Assembly (NCBI RefSeq): GCF_022170785.1
Contig: NZ_CP081870.1
Span: forward strand, 422,001 to 486,000
Length of the DNA stretch: 64,000 bases
Origin: Rossellomorea marisflavi
GTDB lineage: Bacteria > Bacillota > Bacilli > Bacillales > Bacillaceae_B
Reading direction: 5' to 3'
The position numbers and the translations under genes are program-made. The notes under the pieces are model-generated. The model ran no database searches, had not been told where the DNA came from, and saw only the letters and a program-made list of their open reading frames with translations. This document shows positions 1 through 9,328 of the stretch, in pieces (position 1 is the first letter of the stretch; every line of letters begins with the position of its first letter).

Positions 1-228
1 AGGACGCTTTTCCCCATCCTTCACCCGTACCCATCCATTGCCGGACGTGATCATAAGCACTTGGTCGCACATGGCCGGATGCATTCCGAGGACGCTCTTT
101 GCCTCAAGATAAAAATAGCCGATCTGGAATGGTGAATCAGGCTTCAAAAGGGGATGGATCGTCACCCCGCTGCTGTTGAACCGGGTTATGGTTTTACCGG
201 ATTCTTTAGTGAACTCATATATTTTCAT
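1..228 (-). CDS. Cupin-domain protein (3' part outside window)
   Basis: The reading frame runs leftward from an ATG at 228 and is open to the window edge (76 codons seen). A good site, GGAGGAGGTG, lies just upstream and fixes the start. The visible protein begins MKIYEFTKESG and contains a cupin-like beta stretch with conserved His, Gly and Pro residues (LGMHPAMCDQV and ITSGNGWVRVKDGE). That pattern suggests a small beta-barrel metal- or ligand-binding protein. No enzymatic role can be assigned from the fragment. It is divergent from gatCAB. Confidence 0.6.
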   Translation of the reverse strand, partial: MKIYEFTKESGKTITRFNSSGVTIHPLLKPDSPFQIGYFYLEAKSVLGMHPAMCDQVLMITSGNGWVRVKDGEKRP

Positions 229-371
229 AGCATACACCTCCTCCACTATTTCGTCCAATCGCCGAGTGAATCCTCTTTTATTCGACAGGATGGAATCGTT
301 GAGGTTTTTTTGTAACCGAGGAAATGCTTGGGGAAACAGCTGTCTAAGCGTTATCAAACCTAGACTTGTAG

Positions 372-401
372 TTGCTTTCACAAAGTGAACTTTGGTATTA
401 T
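372..401 (+). promoter_or_regulatory. Predicted sigma-A promoter of gatCAB
   Basis: TTGCTT (372-377), an 18-bp spacer, then TATTAT (396-401), about 45 bp upstream of the gatC start codon. Seen by motif only. Confidence 0.5.
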
Positions 402-444
402 CAATAGTATTGCAAGTGTTCGAAATTACCCGGAGGTGAACAGA

Positions 445-735
445 ATGTCCAGAATTTCCGAAGAGCAGGTGAAGCACGTTGCCCACCTGGCACGACTGGC
501 CATCACAGAAGATGAAGTAAAACGATTCACAGGTCAACTTGACGCCATCATCGGCTTCGCTGAACAGTTGAACGAGCTGGATACATCCAGTGTCGACGCG
601 ACAAGCCATGTACTGGATATGAAGAATGTCATGCGCGAGGACAAGCCGGGCACCGGTCTGCCACGCGAAGACGTATTGAAGAATGCACCGGATCACAAAG
701 ACGGACAGGTACGCGTACCATCGATCTTGGATTAA
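445..735 (+). CDS. gatC: Asp/Glu-tRNA amidotransferase subunit C
   Basis: GatC is the small subunit of the GatCAB amidotransferase, which converts misacylated Glu-tRNA(Gln) and Asp-tRNA(Asn) to the correct amidated forms in the cytoplasm. It belts subunits A and B together. The protein is 96 residues, a usual length for the family, and starts [18 protein letters not shown]. The frame is open further upstream, but the ATG at 445 follows CGGAGGTG at a normal distance and is the better start. It heads a tight gatC-gatA-gatB operon, with 12 bp to gatA. Confidence 0.96.
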   Translation: MSRISEEQVKHVAHLARLAITEDEVKRFTGQLDAIIGFAEQLNELDTSSVDATSHVLDMKNVMREDKPGTGLPREDVLKNAPDHKDGQVRVPSILD

Positions 736-747
736 GGAGGGATACAC

Positions 748-2208
748 ATGTCATTATTCGACCATAAATTATCAGAACTGCACGAACTTCTTCATAAGAA
801 GGAAGTTTCGGTAACGGATCTCGTAAGCGAATCCTACAAGCGTATCGGCGATGTAGAAGATAAAGTGAAGGCATTCCTCACATTGGATGAAGAGAATGCC
901 CGGAATAAAGCAAAAGCCCTGGATGAAAAACTCGGCACAGATGAAAGCAAAGGCCTTCTATTCGGTATGCCGATCGGGATCAAGGATAATATCGTCACGA
1001 AAGGCCTTCGTACGACATCGGGAAGTAAGATCCTTGAGAACTTCGATCCAATCTATGATGCAACGGTCATGAATAAATTACATACAGCCGAAACCATCAC
1101 GATCGGGAAACTGAATATGGATGAGTTCGCCATGGGTTCTTCCACTGAAAACTCCGGCTACCAGAAGACAAGCAACCCTTGGAATCTTGACACGGTACCC
1201 GGTGGTTCTTCAGGTGGATCCGCTGCGTCTGTTGCTGCAGGCGAAGTGCCATTCTCCCTTGGTTCCGACACAGGTGGATCGATCCGCCAGCCGGCAGCTT
1301 TCACAGGTACAGTCGGGTTGAAACCTACTTATGGCCGCGTGTCGCGTTTCGGACTGATCGCGTTTGCTTCATCCCTTGACCAGATCGGACCGATCACAAG
1401 GAACGTAGAAGACAATGCGTATCTCCTTCAGGCGATTGCAGGCGTGGATGCCAATGACTCAACCTCTGCAAACGTGGAAGTACCGAACTATGCTGCTGCC
1501 CTTACAGGAGATGTGAAAGGCCTTAAGATCGCCGTTCCGAAAGAATACCTCGGAGAAGGCGTTGGGGAAGAAGCGCGTCAGGCTGTCCTTGCTTCCTTGA
1601 AGGTCCTAGAAGGACTTGGTGCCACGTGGGAAGAAGTATCCCTTCCACATTCAAAATACGGTGTGGCAACCTACTATCTCCTTGCATCATCTGAAGCATC
1701 TGCTAACCTTGCCCGCTTCGACGGCGTGCGCTATGGCTACCGCTCACCGAATGCAGAGAATCTCATAGACCTTTACAAGAAAACCCGTGCTGAAGGTTTC
1801 GGGGACGAAGTGAAGAGAAGGATCATGCTCGGAACATTCGCCCTCAGCTCCGGTTACTATGATGCGTATTACAAAAAAGCACAGCAGGCGCGTACGTTGA
1901 TCAAGAAGGATTTCGAAGATGTATTCGAGAAATTCGACGTCATCCTCGGGCCAACGACACCGACACCTGCATTCAAAATCGGTGAAAAGATCGACGATCC
2001 ACTCACCATGTATGCCAACGATATCCTGACGATTCCGGTAAACCTTGCAGGAGTGCCAGGGATTTCAGTTCCATGCGGCTTCTCTTCAACAGGTCTTCCG
2101 CTCGGTCTTCAGATCATCGGAAAGCATTTCGACGAAAGCACTATTTATCGCGTTGCCCATGCATTCGAACAGGCAACGGACTTCCATAAAAAAAGACCAC
2201 AACTGTAA
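748..2208 (+). CDS. gatA: Asp/Glu-tRNA amidotransferase subunit A
   Basis: GatA is the amidase subunit that releases ammonia from glutamine for transfer to the misacylated tRNA. It has 486 residues, normal for the family. The amidase-signature Ser-cisSer-Lys triad is visible: Lys79 in GIKDN, Ser154 in PGGSSGGS and Ser178 in DTGGSIR. A ribosome site AAGGAGGG precedes the ATG. It lies between gatC and gatB with short gaps (12 and 14 bp), so the three are almost certainly cotranscribed. Confidence 0.97.
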   Translation: MSLFDHKLSELHELLHKKEVSVTDLVSESYKRIGDVEDKVKAFLTLDEENARNKAKALDEKLGTDESKGLLFGMPIGIKDNIVTKGLRTTSGSKILENFDPIYDATVMNKLHTAETITIGKLNMDEFAMGSSTENSGYQKTSNPWNLDTVPGGSSGGSAASVAAGEVPFSLGSDTGGSIRQPAAFTGTVGLKPTYGRVSRFGLIAFASSLDQIGPITRNVEDNAYLLQAIAGVDANDSTSANVEVPNYAAALTGDVKGLKIAVPKEYLGEGVGEEARQAVLASLKVLEGLGATWEEVSLPHSKYGVATYYLLASSEASANLARFDGVRYGYRSPNAENLIDLYKKTRAEGFGDEVKRRIMLGTFALSSGYYDAYYKKAQQARTLIKKDFEDVFEKFDVILGPTTPTPAFKIGEKIDDPLTMYANDILTIPVNLAGVPGISVPCGFSSTGLPLGLQIIGKHFDESTIYRVAHAFEQATDFHKKRPQL

Positions 2209-2222
2209 GGGGGGAATAGAAG

Positions 2223-3653
2223 ATGAACTTTGAAACGATAATCGGACTTGAAGTCCACGTAGAATTGAAGACGGACAGTAAAATGTTCTCTCCGGCTCCG
2301 AACCATTTCGGTGCCGATCCGAATACGAATACGAATGTCATCGACCTTGGCTACCCGGGTGTCCTTCCCGTGGTCAACAAGCGCGCGATCGAATTCGGCA
2401 TGAAGGCCGCCATGGCCCTCAACTGTGAAATCGCAACTGATACGAAGTTCGACCGAAAGAACTACTTCTATCCTGATAATCCGAAAGCCTACCAGATCTC
2501 CCAGTTCGACAAGCCGATCGGTGAAAACGGCTGGATCGAAATCGAAGTAAACGGCGAGAAGAAGCGCATCGGTATTACCCGACTTCACCTTGAAGAAGAT
2601 GCCGGTAAACTGACTCACTCAGGAGACGGCTATTCACTCGTCGACTACAACCGTCAGGGTACTCCCCTTATCGAGATCGTATCCGAGCCTGATATCCGTA
2701 CACCGGAAGAGGCCTATGCCTATCTTGAAAAGCTGAAATCCATCATTCAATACACCGGTGTATCCGACTGTAAGATGGAAGAAGGATCCCTCCGCTGCGA
2801 TGCGAACATCTCCCTCCGTCCGATCGGTCAGGAGAAATTCGGTACAAAAGCAGAGCTTAAGAACCTGAACTCATTCAACTTCGTCAAGAAGGGACTTGAG
2901 CATGAGGTTGTTCGCCAGGAGAAAGTTCTTCTTTCAGGCGGCATCATCGAGCAGGAGACGCGCCGATTTGATGAATCGACGGGTAAAACCCTTCTCATGC
3001 GTGTCAAGGAAGGATCAGACGACTATCGTTACTTCCCGGAACCGGATCTATTGAACCTTCATATCGATCAAGAGTGGATGGATCGCATCCGCGCTGAGAT
3101 TCCTGAGCTTCCTGACGCACGTAAAAAGCGCTACGTAGAAGACATGGGACTGCCGGCATACGATGCCATGGTGTTGACGCTCACGAAGGAAATGTCCGAC
3201 TTCTTCGAAGCGACTGTCGCCAAGGGTGCAGACTCGAAGCAGGCGTCCAACTGGCTCATGGGTGAAGTATCGGCTTACTTGAATGCCCAGCAAAAAGAGC
3301 TCAGCGATATCGCTTTGACACCTGAAGGTCTTGCGGGAATGATCAGCTTGATCGAGAAGGGGACAATTTCTTCCAAGATCGCGAAGAAAGTGTTCAAGGA
3401 GCTTGTGGAAAACGGTGGAGATCCAGAAGTGATCGTGAAGGAGAAGGGACTTGTCCAAATTTCGGATGAGGGAGCCCTCCTCAAGATCGTGACGGAAACG
3501 CTGGATGCGAATCCGCAGTCCATCGAAGACTTCAAGAATGGTAAGGATCGTGCGATTGGATTCCTTGTCGGCCAGATTATGAAGGCGACTAAGGGTCAGG
3601 CGAATCCGCCGATGGTCAATAAGCTTCTCTTGCAGGAGATTAAGAAACGCTAA
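2223..3653 (+). CDS. gatB: Asp/Glu-tRNA amidotransferase subunit B
   Basis: GatB binds and phosphorylates the Glu or Asp on the mischarged tRNA and receives ammonia from GatA. It has 476 residues, the usual length. The N-terminal kinase-like domain begins [16 protein letters not shown], a family hallmark, and is followed by [14 protein letters not shown]. The C-terminal tRNA-binding tail (about residues 330-476, YqeY-like) is complete. It is the last gene of the operon and is followed by an intrinsic terminator. Confidence 0.97.
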   Translation: MNFETIIGLEVHVELKTDSKMFSPAPNHFGADPNTNTNVIDLGYPGVLPVVNKRAIEFGMKAAMALNCEIATDTKFDRKNYFYPDNPKAYQISQFDKPIGENGWIEIEVNGEKKRIGITRLHLEEDAGKLTHSGDGYSLVDYNRQGTPLIEIVSEPDIRTPEEAYAYLEKLKSIIQYTGVSDCKMEEGSLRCDANISLRPIGQEKFGTKAELKNLNSFNFVKKGLEHEVVRQEKVLLSGGIIEQETRRFDESTGKTLLMRVKEGSDDYRYFPEPDLLNLHIDQEWMDRIRAEIPELPDARKKRYVEDMGLPAYDAMVLTLTKEMSDFFEATVAKGADSKQASNWLMGEVSAYLNAQQKELSDIALTPEGLAGMISLIEKGTISSKIAKKVFKELVENGGDPEVIVKEKGLVQISDEGALLKIVTETLDANPQSIEDFKNGKDRAIGFLVGQIMKATKGQANPPMVNKLLLQEIKKR

Positions 3654-3674
3654 GCGATTCATATGCTAGTAGAT

Positions 3675-3730
3675 AAATCCGAACGACAGGCGATCCTCTT
3701 ATTGGGGATGGTGGTCGTTCGGATTTTTTA
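3675..3730 (+). terminator. Intrinsic terminator of gatCAB
   Basis: Arms AAATCCGAACGAC (3675-3687) and GTCGTTCGGATTT are complementary and are followed by a T run. Confidence 0.85.
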
Positions 3731-3768
3731 TTGTGCTTTTCCTATTCTTAATAAGTAAGTGGTAGAAT

Positions 3769-4580
3769 ATGGACCGTTCCTTTTCGCTGCAGGCGCTTGC
3801 TTTCCACGGGGAGGAAATCGAGCCTCCTCCTATTCCGCTGGAGTCAAGCGCCTTCCGCTTCGATACACTCTTTGGTTCTGATTGTGGGATTGGAGGGGGG
3901 ATTGCATCGGATCTTGCGGGTCTTTTTTGAGGATGGAGCTTCCTTTTCCTATTCCTTATGGGTAAGTGATAGAATATGGACCGTTCCTTTTCGCTGCAGG
4001 CGCTTGCTTTCCGCGGGGAGGAGATCGAGCCTCCTCGTGCCTGCGGGGTCTCGCTTCTCCTCCTATTCCGCTGGAGTCAAGCGCCTTCCGCTTCAATGCA
4101 CTCTTTGGTTTTGAATACGGGGATGGAAGGGGGAGGGATCGCATCGTATCAAGCTAGTCGTATAGAGGAAATGGTGCTTTCTGTTCCTATTCTTTATGAG
4201 GAAGCAGTTGAATGGGGACCGTTCCTTTCCGCTACAGGAGCTTGCTTTCCGCGGGGAGGAGATCGAGCCTCCTCGTGCCTGCGGGGTCTCCCTTCTCCTC
4301 CTATTCCGCTGGAGTCAAGCGCCTTTCGCTTCAATGCACTCTTTGGTTCTGGATATGGGATTGGAAGGGGAGGGATTGCATCATGACATCCTGCTGATCG
4401 TATTGAGGATGGTGCTTTCTGTTCCTATCCGTAGTAAGAAAGCAGTCGGAAGGGGTCCGTTTCTTTTCGCTGCAGGCGCTTGCTTTCCGCGGGGAGGCGT
4501 CGAGCCTCCTCGTGCCTGGGGGGTCTCGCTTCTCCTTCTATTCCGCTGGAGTCGATCGTATTTCAATTCACTCTTTTGGT
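3769..4580 (+). repeat. Hairpin-repeat array A (four units)
   Basis: Four direct copies of a GC-rich element have cores at about 3769-3880, 3976-4113, 4212-4350 and 4452-4580. Each runs from CCGTTCCTTTTCGCTGCAGG to TGCACTCTTTGG, with 90-110 bp of AT-richer linker between copies. Units 1 and 2 have perfect terminal arms, GGCGCTTG and CAAGCGCC (unit 2: 3999-4006 and 4078-4085). Unit 3 has one mismatch, and in unit 4 the right arm has decayed. Unit 1 lacks 26 internal bases between short TCCTC repeats. Several open frames cross this region in both directions, but they only follow the repeat and are not credible genes. Confidence 0.9.
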
Positions 4581-4882
4581 TTTGAATTTGGGAGTGGAAG
4601 GGGAATGGATTTCATCGAGCTGTTTATGTATAGGTGAAGGTGCCGCCTTCTTGGTTTGAATGTTTAGGATGTGGCAAGTTGGAGAGCCCCTGCATGGTGC
4701 GGGGGCTTTTGGGTTGGGTGGATTGTTGTTGCTCCTTGGAAGTTTTCTCAGGGTGTAATGTGAGGGTGGGGGAAGGTGTGGGTTATGAGACGAGTCTGGG
4801 GTGAATAGGATAGTGTAGAGTGCAGGTGACGCATCAAGTTATGGAGCTCCGGGTCAGAGCGCGATAAATTCATGCGTCAGCA
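4581..4882. other. Gene-free interval after repeat array A
   Basis: No credible gene. A short hairpin AGCCCC...GGGGCT followed by TTTT (about 4685-4711) could be a weak rightward terminator. The rest is G-rich on the plus strand with no motif I recognise. Confidence 0.4.
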
Positions 4883-5038
4883 TCACTTGTTGTTTCGTTT
4901 GGCCTTTTCGAGGATCTGCTTGGCGAGACGGTAATACGTATCGGCTTCGATCTTGGATTCTGCCCGCTTTAAGTGCATCATATAGTTTTGGAATCGAAGT
5001 TTGTCGACAGACGAGACTTTCATCACGATTTTCCTCAT
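4883..5038 (-). CDS. Microprotein, paralogue of the one at 5540-5698
   Basis: This 51-residue protein is encoded from an ATG preceded by AAAGGAGC. It begins MRKIVMKVSSVDKL. It is charged, has no membrane segment, and its second half is predicted helical (QNYMMHLKRAES, then TYYRLAKQILEKAK). Thirty residues align without gaps to the microprotein at 5540-5698, with 12 identities including Q-x-Y, LK-x-A, YY and QIL-x-K. The function is unknown to me. It is divergent from the small membrane protein at 5140. Confidence 0.6.
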   Translation of the reverse strand: MRKIVMKVSSVDKLRFQNYMMHLKRAESKIEADTYYRLAKQILEKAKRNNK

Positions 5039-5139
5039 TTTCCTGCTCCTTTGATGGACAAAATTGCGTCCAATTGCTTATTCTGAATTTTCTGTAAATA
5101 AAATATAATAATAGTAAATGATTCCAGAGGGTGGATAGA

Positions 5140-5568
5140 ATGTCCATAATCGAAGTGATTCTGTTACCAATGTTGATGGGTGGTATTGGAGGCTTGGGGC
5201 ATATCCTGGTATTCAAGAATGGCCATTTCACTTTCCCACGGAAATTCATCGATGACCAGGGTGAGAAACACTATGTGTTTGGTTCGGTCAAGGACATCAT
5301 CATCGGGGTATTAGCCGGATTCATATCCGTGCTGCCAGTTGTTGATACAGTCCCGGTCTGGTATATCATCTATATCAGTTTATTATCGGGAATCGGGGGA
5401 AGTTCCGTCATCACGCGAAAAATCGAACAAAATCTTGCAGAGACGAAGGCGTCTTATATTCAAGAGCTATCTCATTATCAGCTCGAACTGACCTCTAAGG
5501 GAGGATCTTCAAATCATAATGAGGTGAAACCTGTTGACGATGTGGAAGAACAAAAGAATCAAGGTTGA
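5140..5568 (+). CDS. Small membrane protein (DUF4257-like, tentative)
   Basis: A 142-residue protein starting MSIIEVILLPMLMGGIGGLGH. The ATG at 5140 is preferred over an in-frame GTG at 5131 because AGAGGGTGG lies five bases before the ATG. Hydrophobic segments at about residues 1-24, 50-70 and 78-95 suggest two or three membrane passes with glycine-rich turns (GGIGGLG and GIGGSS). A charged C-terminal tail of about 45 residues follows. Similarity to the DUF4257 family is from memory and unverified. The 3' end overlaps the next gene by 29 bp. Confidence 0.65.
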   Translation: MSIIEVILLPMLMGGIGGLGHILVFKNGHFTFPRKFIDDQGEKHYVFGSVKDIIIGVLAGFISVLPVVDTVPVWYIIYISLLSGIGGSSVITRKIEQNLAETKASYIQELSHYQLELTSKGGSSNHNEVKPVDDVEEQKNQG

Positions 5569-5698
5569 GCTGCCACCCGAGCAGTATGCCAAAGCCCAGC
5601 AGTATCTAGAACGGCTGAAGGAGGCAGATAACCTGGTCGAGCTGAACTACTACTACAAAAAAGTGGCACAAATATTAGGGAAGTCTCAAAATGTGTGA
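5540..5698 (+). CDS. Microprotein, paralogue of the one at 4883-5038
   Basis: A 52-residue protein beginning MWKNKRIKVELPPEQYAK. It overlaps the end of the membrane-protein gene by 29 bp in another frame, which implies translational coupling. GAGGTG lies 13 bases before the ATG, somewhat far. The C-terminal half (QQYLERLKEAD, then LNYYYKKVAQILGK) matches the divergent microprotein at 4883-5038 without gaps. It has no signal peptide or membrane segment. The function is unknown. Conservation of the pattern in two copies is the main evidence that both are real genes. Confidence 0.6.
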   Translation: MWKNKRIKVELPPEQYAKAQQYLERLKEADNLVELNYYYKKVAQILGKSQNV

Positions 5699-5707
5699 GA
5701 ATCAACC

Positions 5708-5733
5708 ACTGACGATGAGTCAGCTTTTTTTCT
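5708..5733 (+). terminator. Short hairpin with T run
   Basis: Stem CTGAC/GTCAG with loop GATGA, followed by CTTTTTTT. The stem is only five pairs, so termination may be weak. Confidence 0.5.
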
Positions 5734-6116
5734 GTACAGGAAAGATGTATCGGGGATACTTCTCTTCTTGACCCATTCACCCTCTGGAGTACCGAAAATC
5801 GGGGTAGCCACGCGCTATTCTTTTTTTTTCGCCTGGACCGGAATGACAGGTGTCGACAAAAATAAATGTAGTGGATGGACATTGTTATGTCAAGGTGTTT
5901 TTACCGTAATTTGGTATGAAGGGTGGGGAAAAGGGTGAGAATATTTTCCTGGACCCCTAGAAAAATAGAGCAGTACTCGAATACTGTCTACATGTGAACA
6001 AAAGTGAACCGGACAATAATAAATCTACCCTTATCTCGCATTTTCTTATATTATATGCTTATAGGCATAATGAGACAATTTATTTCTCGCTATGCCGGCT
6101 GAAGGAGGAACATGTT
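5734..6116. other. Gene-free interval upstream of thioredoxin-like gene
   Basis: No credible coding frame. A leftward frame of about 107 codons at 5559-5882 has no ribosome site and a low-complexity composition, so I reject it. The interval includes a nine-T tract near 5821. The start codon of the next gene is set by its ribosome site at 6102-6108. Confidence 0.4.
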
Positions 6117-6683
6117 ATGGACTTGATGCAGTGGTATCAAAAGGCGATGTCATCGGACGCCTATTTAGAATATATGAAGGAAAACAAAGAACGGACGGCT
6201 TCGATCCTCGAGAAGTTCTCGATCCCTGAAGAGGACCGGGAGTTGCTGGAGCGGATCGGGGAGCATTCCCTTAAAGTGATCGCCATTACAGAAGATTGGT
6301 GCGGAGATGCCATGGTCAATATTCCGATCCTCCTTAAGCTTGCTGAAGCAGCGAATATCGAGGTGAAGATGATTCTGAGGGATGAAAACCTCGAACTCAT
6401 GGATCAGTACCTAACAAATGGGACGTCACGTTCGATTCCGATTTTCATCTTTATTGATGAAGAAGGAAAGGAACGCATGGTTTGGGGACCGAGGGCTCCT
6501 ATGGTGAAGAAAGTCGTAGATGATGAGAACGCCAAACTGCCTCCAAGAGATCATGAGGACTTCCCATTAAGGAAAAAAGAGATGATTCAACGACTGGGGA
6601 ATCTTTACTCAACAGATAGGACCATCTGGCAGGAAGTTTATGATAGCTTGAAAACAAGCCTCGTCCAGAGCATCCTCATGTAA
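6117..6683 (+). CDS. Thioredoxin-family protein with a single active-site Cys
   Basis: A 188-residue protein. The frame is open further upstream, but AAGGAGG lies eight bases before the ATG at 6117. A thioredoxin-like strand and motif, ITEDWCGDAM, lies at residues 57-66, so the usual CxxC is reduced to Cys62-Gly-Asp-Ala. SIPIFIFID provides the cis-Pro-like segment. The C-terminal part is charged and helical. This fits a thioredoxin-fold subfamily (PF14595-like, from memory) in which dithiol chemistry may be absent. It is monocistronic and cytosolic. Confidence 0.8.
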   Translation: MDLMQWYQKAMSSDAYLEYMKENKERTASILEKFSIPEEDRELLERIGEHSLKVIAITEDWCGDAMVNIPILLKLAEAANIEVKMILRDENLELMDQYLTNGTSRSIPIFIFIDEEGKERMVWGPRAPMVKKVVDDENAKLPPRDHEDFPLRKKEMIQRLGNLYSTDRTIWQEVYDSLKTSLVQSILM

Positions 6684-6696
6684 CAAAAAAGATGAC

Positions 6697-6728
6697 AAAA
6701 GGTATGGGAAAACCGTACCTTTTTGTTT
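6697..6728 (+). terminator. Intrinsic terminator
   Basis: AAAGGTATGG pairs with CCGTACCTTT (one G-T pair), followed by TTTTG. Confidence 0.8.
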
Positions 6729-6843
6729 TGGATGCGAATTCATGGGGTAATGGTAATTAGTACCTCATATATTGGTAGTTTTTGCCGGTTCACGAGCACT
6801 GACATTCACGGTAAGATGTTTATGAATGAGGAGTTGAAGCATT

Positions 6844-7224
6844 GTGATCCACCAGAAGACAAATTCAATCGTGATTGAATCACTGAATAAATTTCCCCAT
6901 AAAATTCACATAAAATTGGGAGACATCCTGAAGGAAAGAGGGTTGACACAGGGAGACCTTCACCGTTTGACGGGGTTGCGCGTGGCAACGATCAATGAAT
7001 TGGTCAACTTTAAGAAAAAGTCCCTCACTGTCGCTCATCTTGTTTCCATCATGATCGCCCTCAGGATCACGGATCTGCGGGATCTCATCGAGATTGAATT
7101 CGATGACGAAGTCAAAGCCTATTTCCAACAAGAGAATCAACGAATGAAGAATGGATTCACCCCCGACTTGAACAAAACCGTTGACCGGAACGTGAAGCAG
7201 ATGTCGGAAGGGACCAGGAATTAA
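6844..7224 (+). CDS. XRE-family helix-turn-helix regulator
   Basis: A 126-residue protein. The start is most likely the GTG at 6844, ten bases after GAGGAG. Residues about 23-75 form a Cro/C1-type HTH: KLGDILKERGLTQGDLHRLTG, then LRVATINELVN, and helices ending in DLRDLIEIE. The C-terminal 45 residues are polar and not recognised. Single gene with its own terminator. The target is unknown, and no obvious palindrome lies directly upstream. Confidence 0.75.
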   Translation: MIHQKTNSIVIESLNKFPHKIHIKLGDILKERGLTQGDLHRLTGLRVATINELVNFKKKSLTVAHLVSIMIALRITDLRDLIEIEFDDEVKAYFQQENQRMKNGFTPDLNKTVDRNVKQMSEGTRN

Positions 7225-7246
7225 GCGGCCGGATGGCCGCTTTTTT
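7225..7246 (+). terminator. Intrinsic terminator
   Basis: GCGGCC, loop GGAT, GGCCGC, then six T. Confidence 0.9.
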
Positions 7247-7362
7247 GCTACCGTGAACCTACTGAAACAATTTCGTAATGGGAATCCAGGGGCAAAATCC
7301 TTTATCATGAAGGGAAGGGGTTACTGCCCTGAAGGAAATGATTATGCAGAAAGAGTGATAGG

Positions 7363-8160
7363 ATGGATGCAGTAGCAAGCTATGTGCAATTTTTACATAT
7401 GAAAATAGAAAAGCCGACGCTCAATTATCTCCAGCGCCTCATCGGCCAGCATCTTCTGAAGATCCCTTATGAGACATTCAGTAAATTTCATTATTTCAAT
7501 TCAGGCGAGACGTACGTACCGTCCCTGGACACCTTTGTGGACAATCTCCATTCAAGGGGATGGGGAGGGACGTGTTTCACCTTGAACATCAACTTTGGCA
7601 GGCTTCTGACGCGTCTCGGGTTTGAATGCCGTTTTGTACGTGTCAATCCCGGCCATCTCGGCCTGATGGTCTCCATCGACGGCAGGAAACTATATGTCGA
7701 TGTGGGGTATGGATCCCCCATCATGAAGCCGATCGAGCTTGAGTCCAGACAAAAGCATATCCTCCATGGATTCGGTGAAGAAATCATCTTCTCGAAGAAG
7801 GATCACGTGGAGTTCGAAATCGACAGGCGCTCCAACGGGAAGACCTTCGTGAAAAAAGTGATCGAATGGGTGCCCCTTGATGAGGAAGAGCTTGTACCGG
7901 ACATTGAAGCTTCCTATGCCGATACGGACGATAATGTCACAATGAGGAGGATCACGGCGGTCCGCTTCCAGGGCAATCAATGCTACTTCCTCAGGAACCG
8001 ATCCTTGAAGGTCATGACCTACCGGAATATCCGCGAATATCAAATGAAGGACTTTGAAAAATGGAAGGAAATCATCCAGGAAGTGTATCAATTCGATTCC
8101 TTGGCGCTCCGTGATTCCATCCGATTCCTGGAAGACAGGAAGATCGATCTTTTTCCGTGA
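7363..8160 (+). CDS. Arylamine N-acetyltransferase family protein
   Basis: A 265-residue NAT-family enzyme that would transfer acetyl from acetyl-CoA to aromatic amines or hydrazines through a Cys-His-Asp triad. The triad is visible: Cys71 in RGWGGTCF, His98 in NPGHLGL and Asp113 in YVDVGYG. The order and spacing fit the family. The ribosome site is weak (AGAGTGATAGG). It stands alone. The natural substrate cannot be told from sequence. Confidence 0.88.
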   Translation: MDAVASYVQFLHMKIEKPTLNYLQRLIGQHLLKIPYETFSKFHYFNSGETYVPSLDTFVDNLHSRGWGGTCFTLNINFGRLLTRLGFECRFVRVNPGHLGLMVSIDGRKLYVDVGYGSPIMKPIELESRQKHILHGFGEEIIFSKKDHVEFEIDRRSNGKTFVKKVIEWVPLDEEELVPDIEASYADTDDNVTMRRITAVRFQGNQCYFLRNRSLKVMTYRNIREYQMKDFEKWKEIIQEVYQFDSLALRDSIRFLEDRKIDLFP

Positions 8161-8327
8161 CAATCCTCCACACATTGACAATTCATTAGATTTTTCTTTT
8201 GAAAAGAGGTATGATATTGTGCGTCGGGTCAGATGCCCAAATGAATATTTCGGACGTATATGTGTATGATGGTACTAGTGGGAACGGACAGACTAATGGA
8301 ATTCAAATAAGATTAGGATGATGATGG

Positions 8328-9242
8328 ATGAAACGAGCAAGAATTATATATAATCCTACTTCCGGGAGGGAGCTTTTCAAGAAGCATCTTGCCGAAGTGC
8401 TGATCAAGCTGGAACAGGCAGGTTATGAAACCTCTGTCCATGCAACGATCTGTGAAGGGGATGCGACCAAGGCCGCCCAGATCGCCGTTGAGCGACGTTA
8501 TGATATCGTGGTGGCAGCAGGCGGGGACGGTACGCTCAATGAAGTCGTGAACGGACTTGCCGAACAGGACTACCGGCCTAAGCTTGGGATCGTCCCTATG
8601 GGAACGACAAATGATTTTGCCAGGGCCCTCCATATCCCGAGGGATATTAGCTCTGCCATCGATATCATCACGAAGGGCGAGTCCATACCGGTCGATATCG
8701 GTCGTATGAATGATCGCTACTTCATTAATATCGCAGGCGGCGGAAGGATCACGGAGCTTACATATGAAGTGCCGAGCAAGCTGAAGACGATGATCGGACA
8801 GCTTGCCTATTACTTGAAAGGCATCGAAATGCTCCCTTCCATCAAGCCGACCGATGTATCGATCGAGTATGACGGGAAGCTATTCGAAGGCGAAGCGATG
8901 CTGTTTTTGATCGGTCTGACGAATTCAGTCGGCGGGTTCGAAAAGCTTGCCCCTGATGCGTCCATCAATGATGGATTATTCTCTTTGTTGATCCTGAAAA
9001 AGACCAATCTGGCAGAATTCATCCGGATTGCTTCCATGGCCCTCCGAGGGGATCATGTCAAGGATCCGCATGTGATTTATACGCAGGCCAATCGTATCAA
9101 GATCAAGGCAAAGGAAAAGGTACAGCTGAACGTAGACGGCGAGCTCGGTGGAGTGCTTCCTGCCGAATTCGAGAATCTTTACCGTCATCTCCAGGTGTTT
9201 GTCCCATTGGATAAGATCCGCCCGGAAGACAAGGCACTGTGA
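8328..9242 (+). CDS. dgkB: Diacylglycerol kinase
   Basis: A 304-residue lipid kinase of the DAGK catalytic family, phosphorylating diacylglycerol released during lipoteichoic acid synthesis back into phosphatidic acid. It shows the N-terminal nucleotide-binding start RARIIYNPTSGR and the GGDGTLNEVVNG motif at about residues 66-77, followed by PMGTTNDFARAL. Length matches Bacillus DgkB (about 303). Several ATGs precede the start, but only the one at 8328 is in frame. It sits close upstream of rlmCD, as in B. subtilis, separated here by three small genes. Confidence 0.94.
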   Translation: MKRARIIYNPTSGRELFKKHLAEVLIKLEQAGYETSVHATICEGDATKAAQIAVERRYDIVVAAGGDGTLNEVVNGLAEQDYRPKLGIVPMGTTNDFARALHIPRDISSAIDIITKGESIPVDIGRMNDRYFINIAGGGRITELTYEVPSKLKTMIGQLAYYLKGIEMLPSIKPTDVSIEYDGKLFEGEAMLFLIGLTNSVGGFEKLAPDASINDGLFSLLILKKTNLAEFIRIASMALRGDHVKDPHVIYTQANRIKIKAKEKVQLNVDGELGGVLPAEFENLYRHLQVFVPLDKIRPEDKAL

Positions 9243-9254
9243 TGAAGAAATAAT

Positions 9255-9308
9255 AAAACCGGATGACCATTGCGATTTCAATTGAAATGCATGGAATCCG
9301 GTTTTTTT
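9255..9308. terminator. Bidirectional terminator
   Basis: AAAACCGGAT and ATCCGGTTTTTTT form the outer stem and serve dgkB. The opposite strand ends in ATCCGGTTTTA and can serve the leftward gene at 9329. Confidence 0.8.
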
Positions 9309-9328
9309 GTTCGCGATCCGCGTTGCTT

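Noticed and set aside
176-388. Rightward 70-codon frame antisense to the cupin gene
   Set aside because: No ribosome site, and it overlaps a better supported leftward gene and the gatCAB promoter region.
2145-3662. Long leftward frames opposite gatB (157 and 204 codons)
   Set aside because: Antisense to a highly conserved gene; they reflect codon bias on the opposite strand.
3797-4585. Several open frames of 60-136 codons on both strands
   Set aside because: They track the repeated GC-rich element, repeat the same peptide pattern in each unit, and lack ribosome sites. The repeat explains them.
5559-5882. Leftward 107-codon frame
   Set aside because: It crosses a poly-T tract and a terminator, has no ribosome site, and its product has no recognisable pattern.
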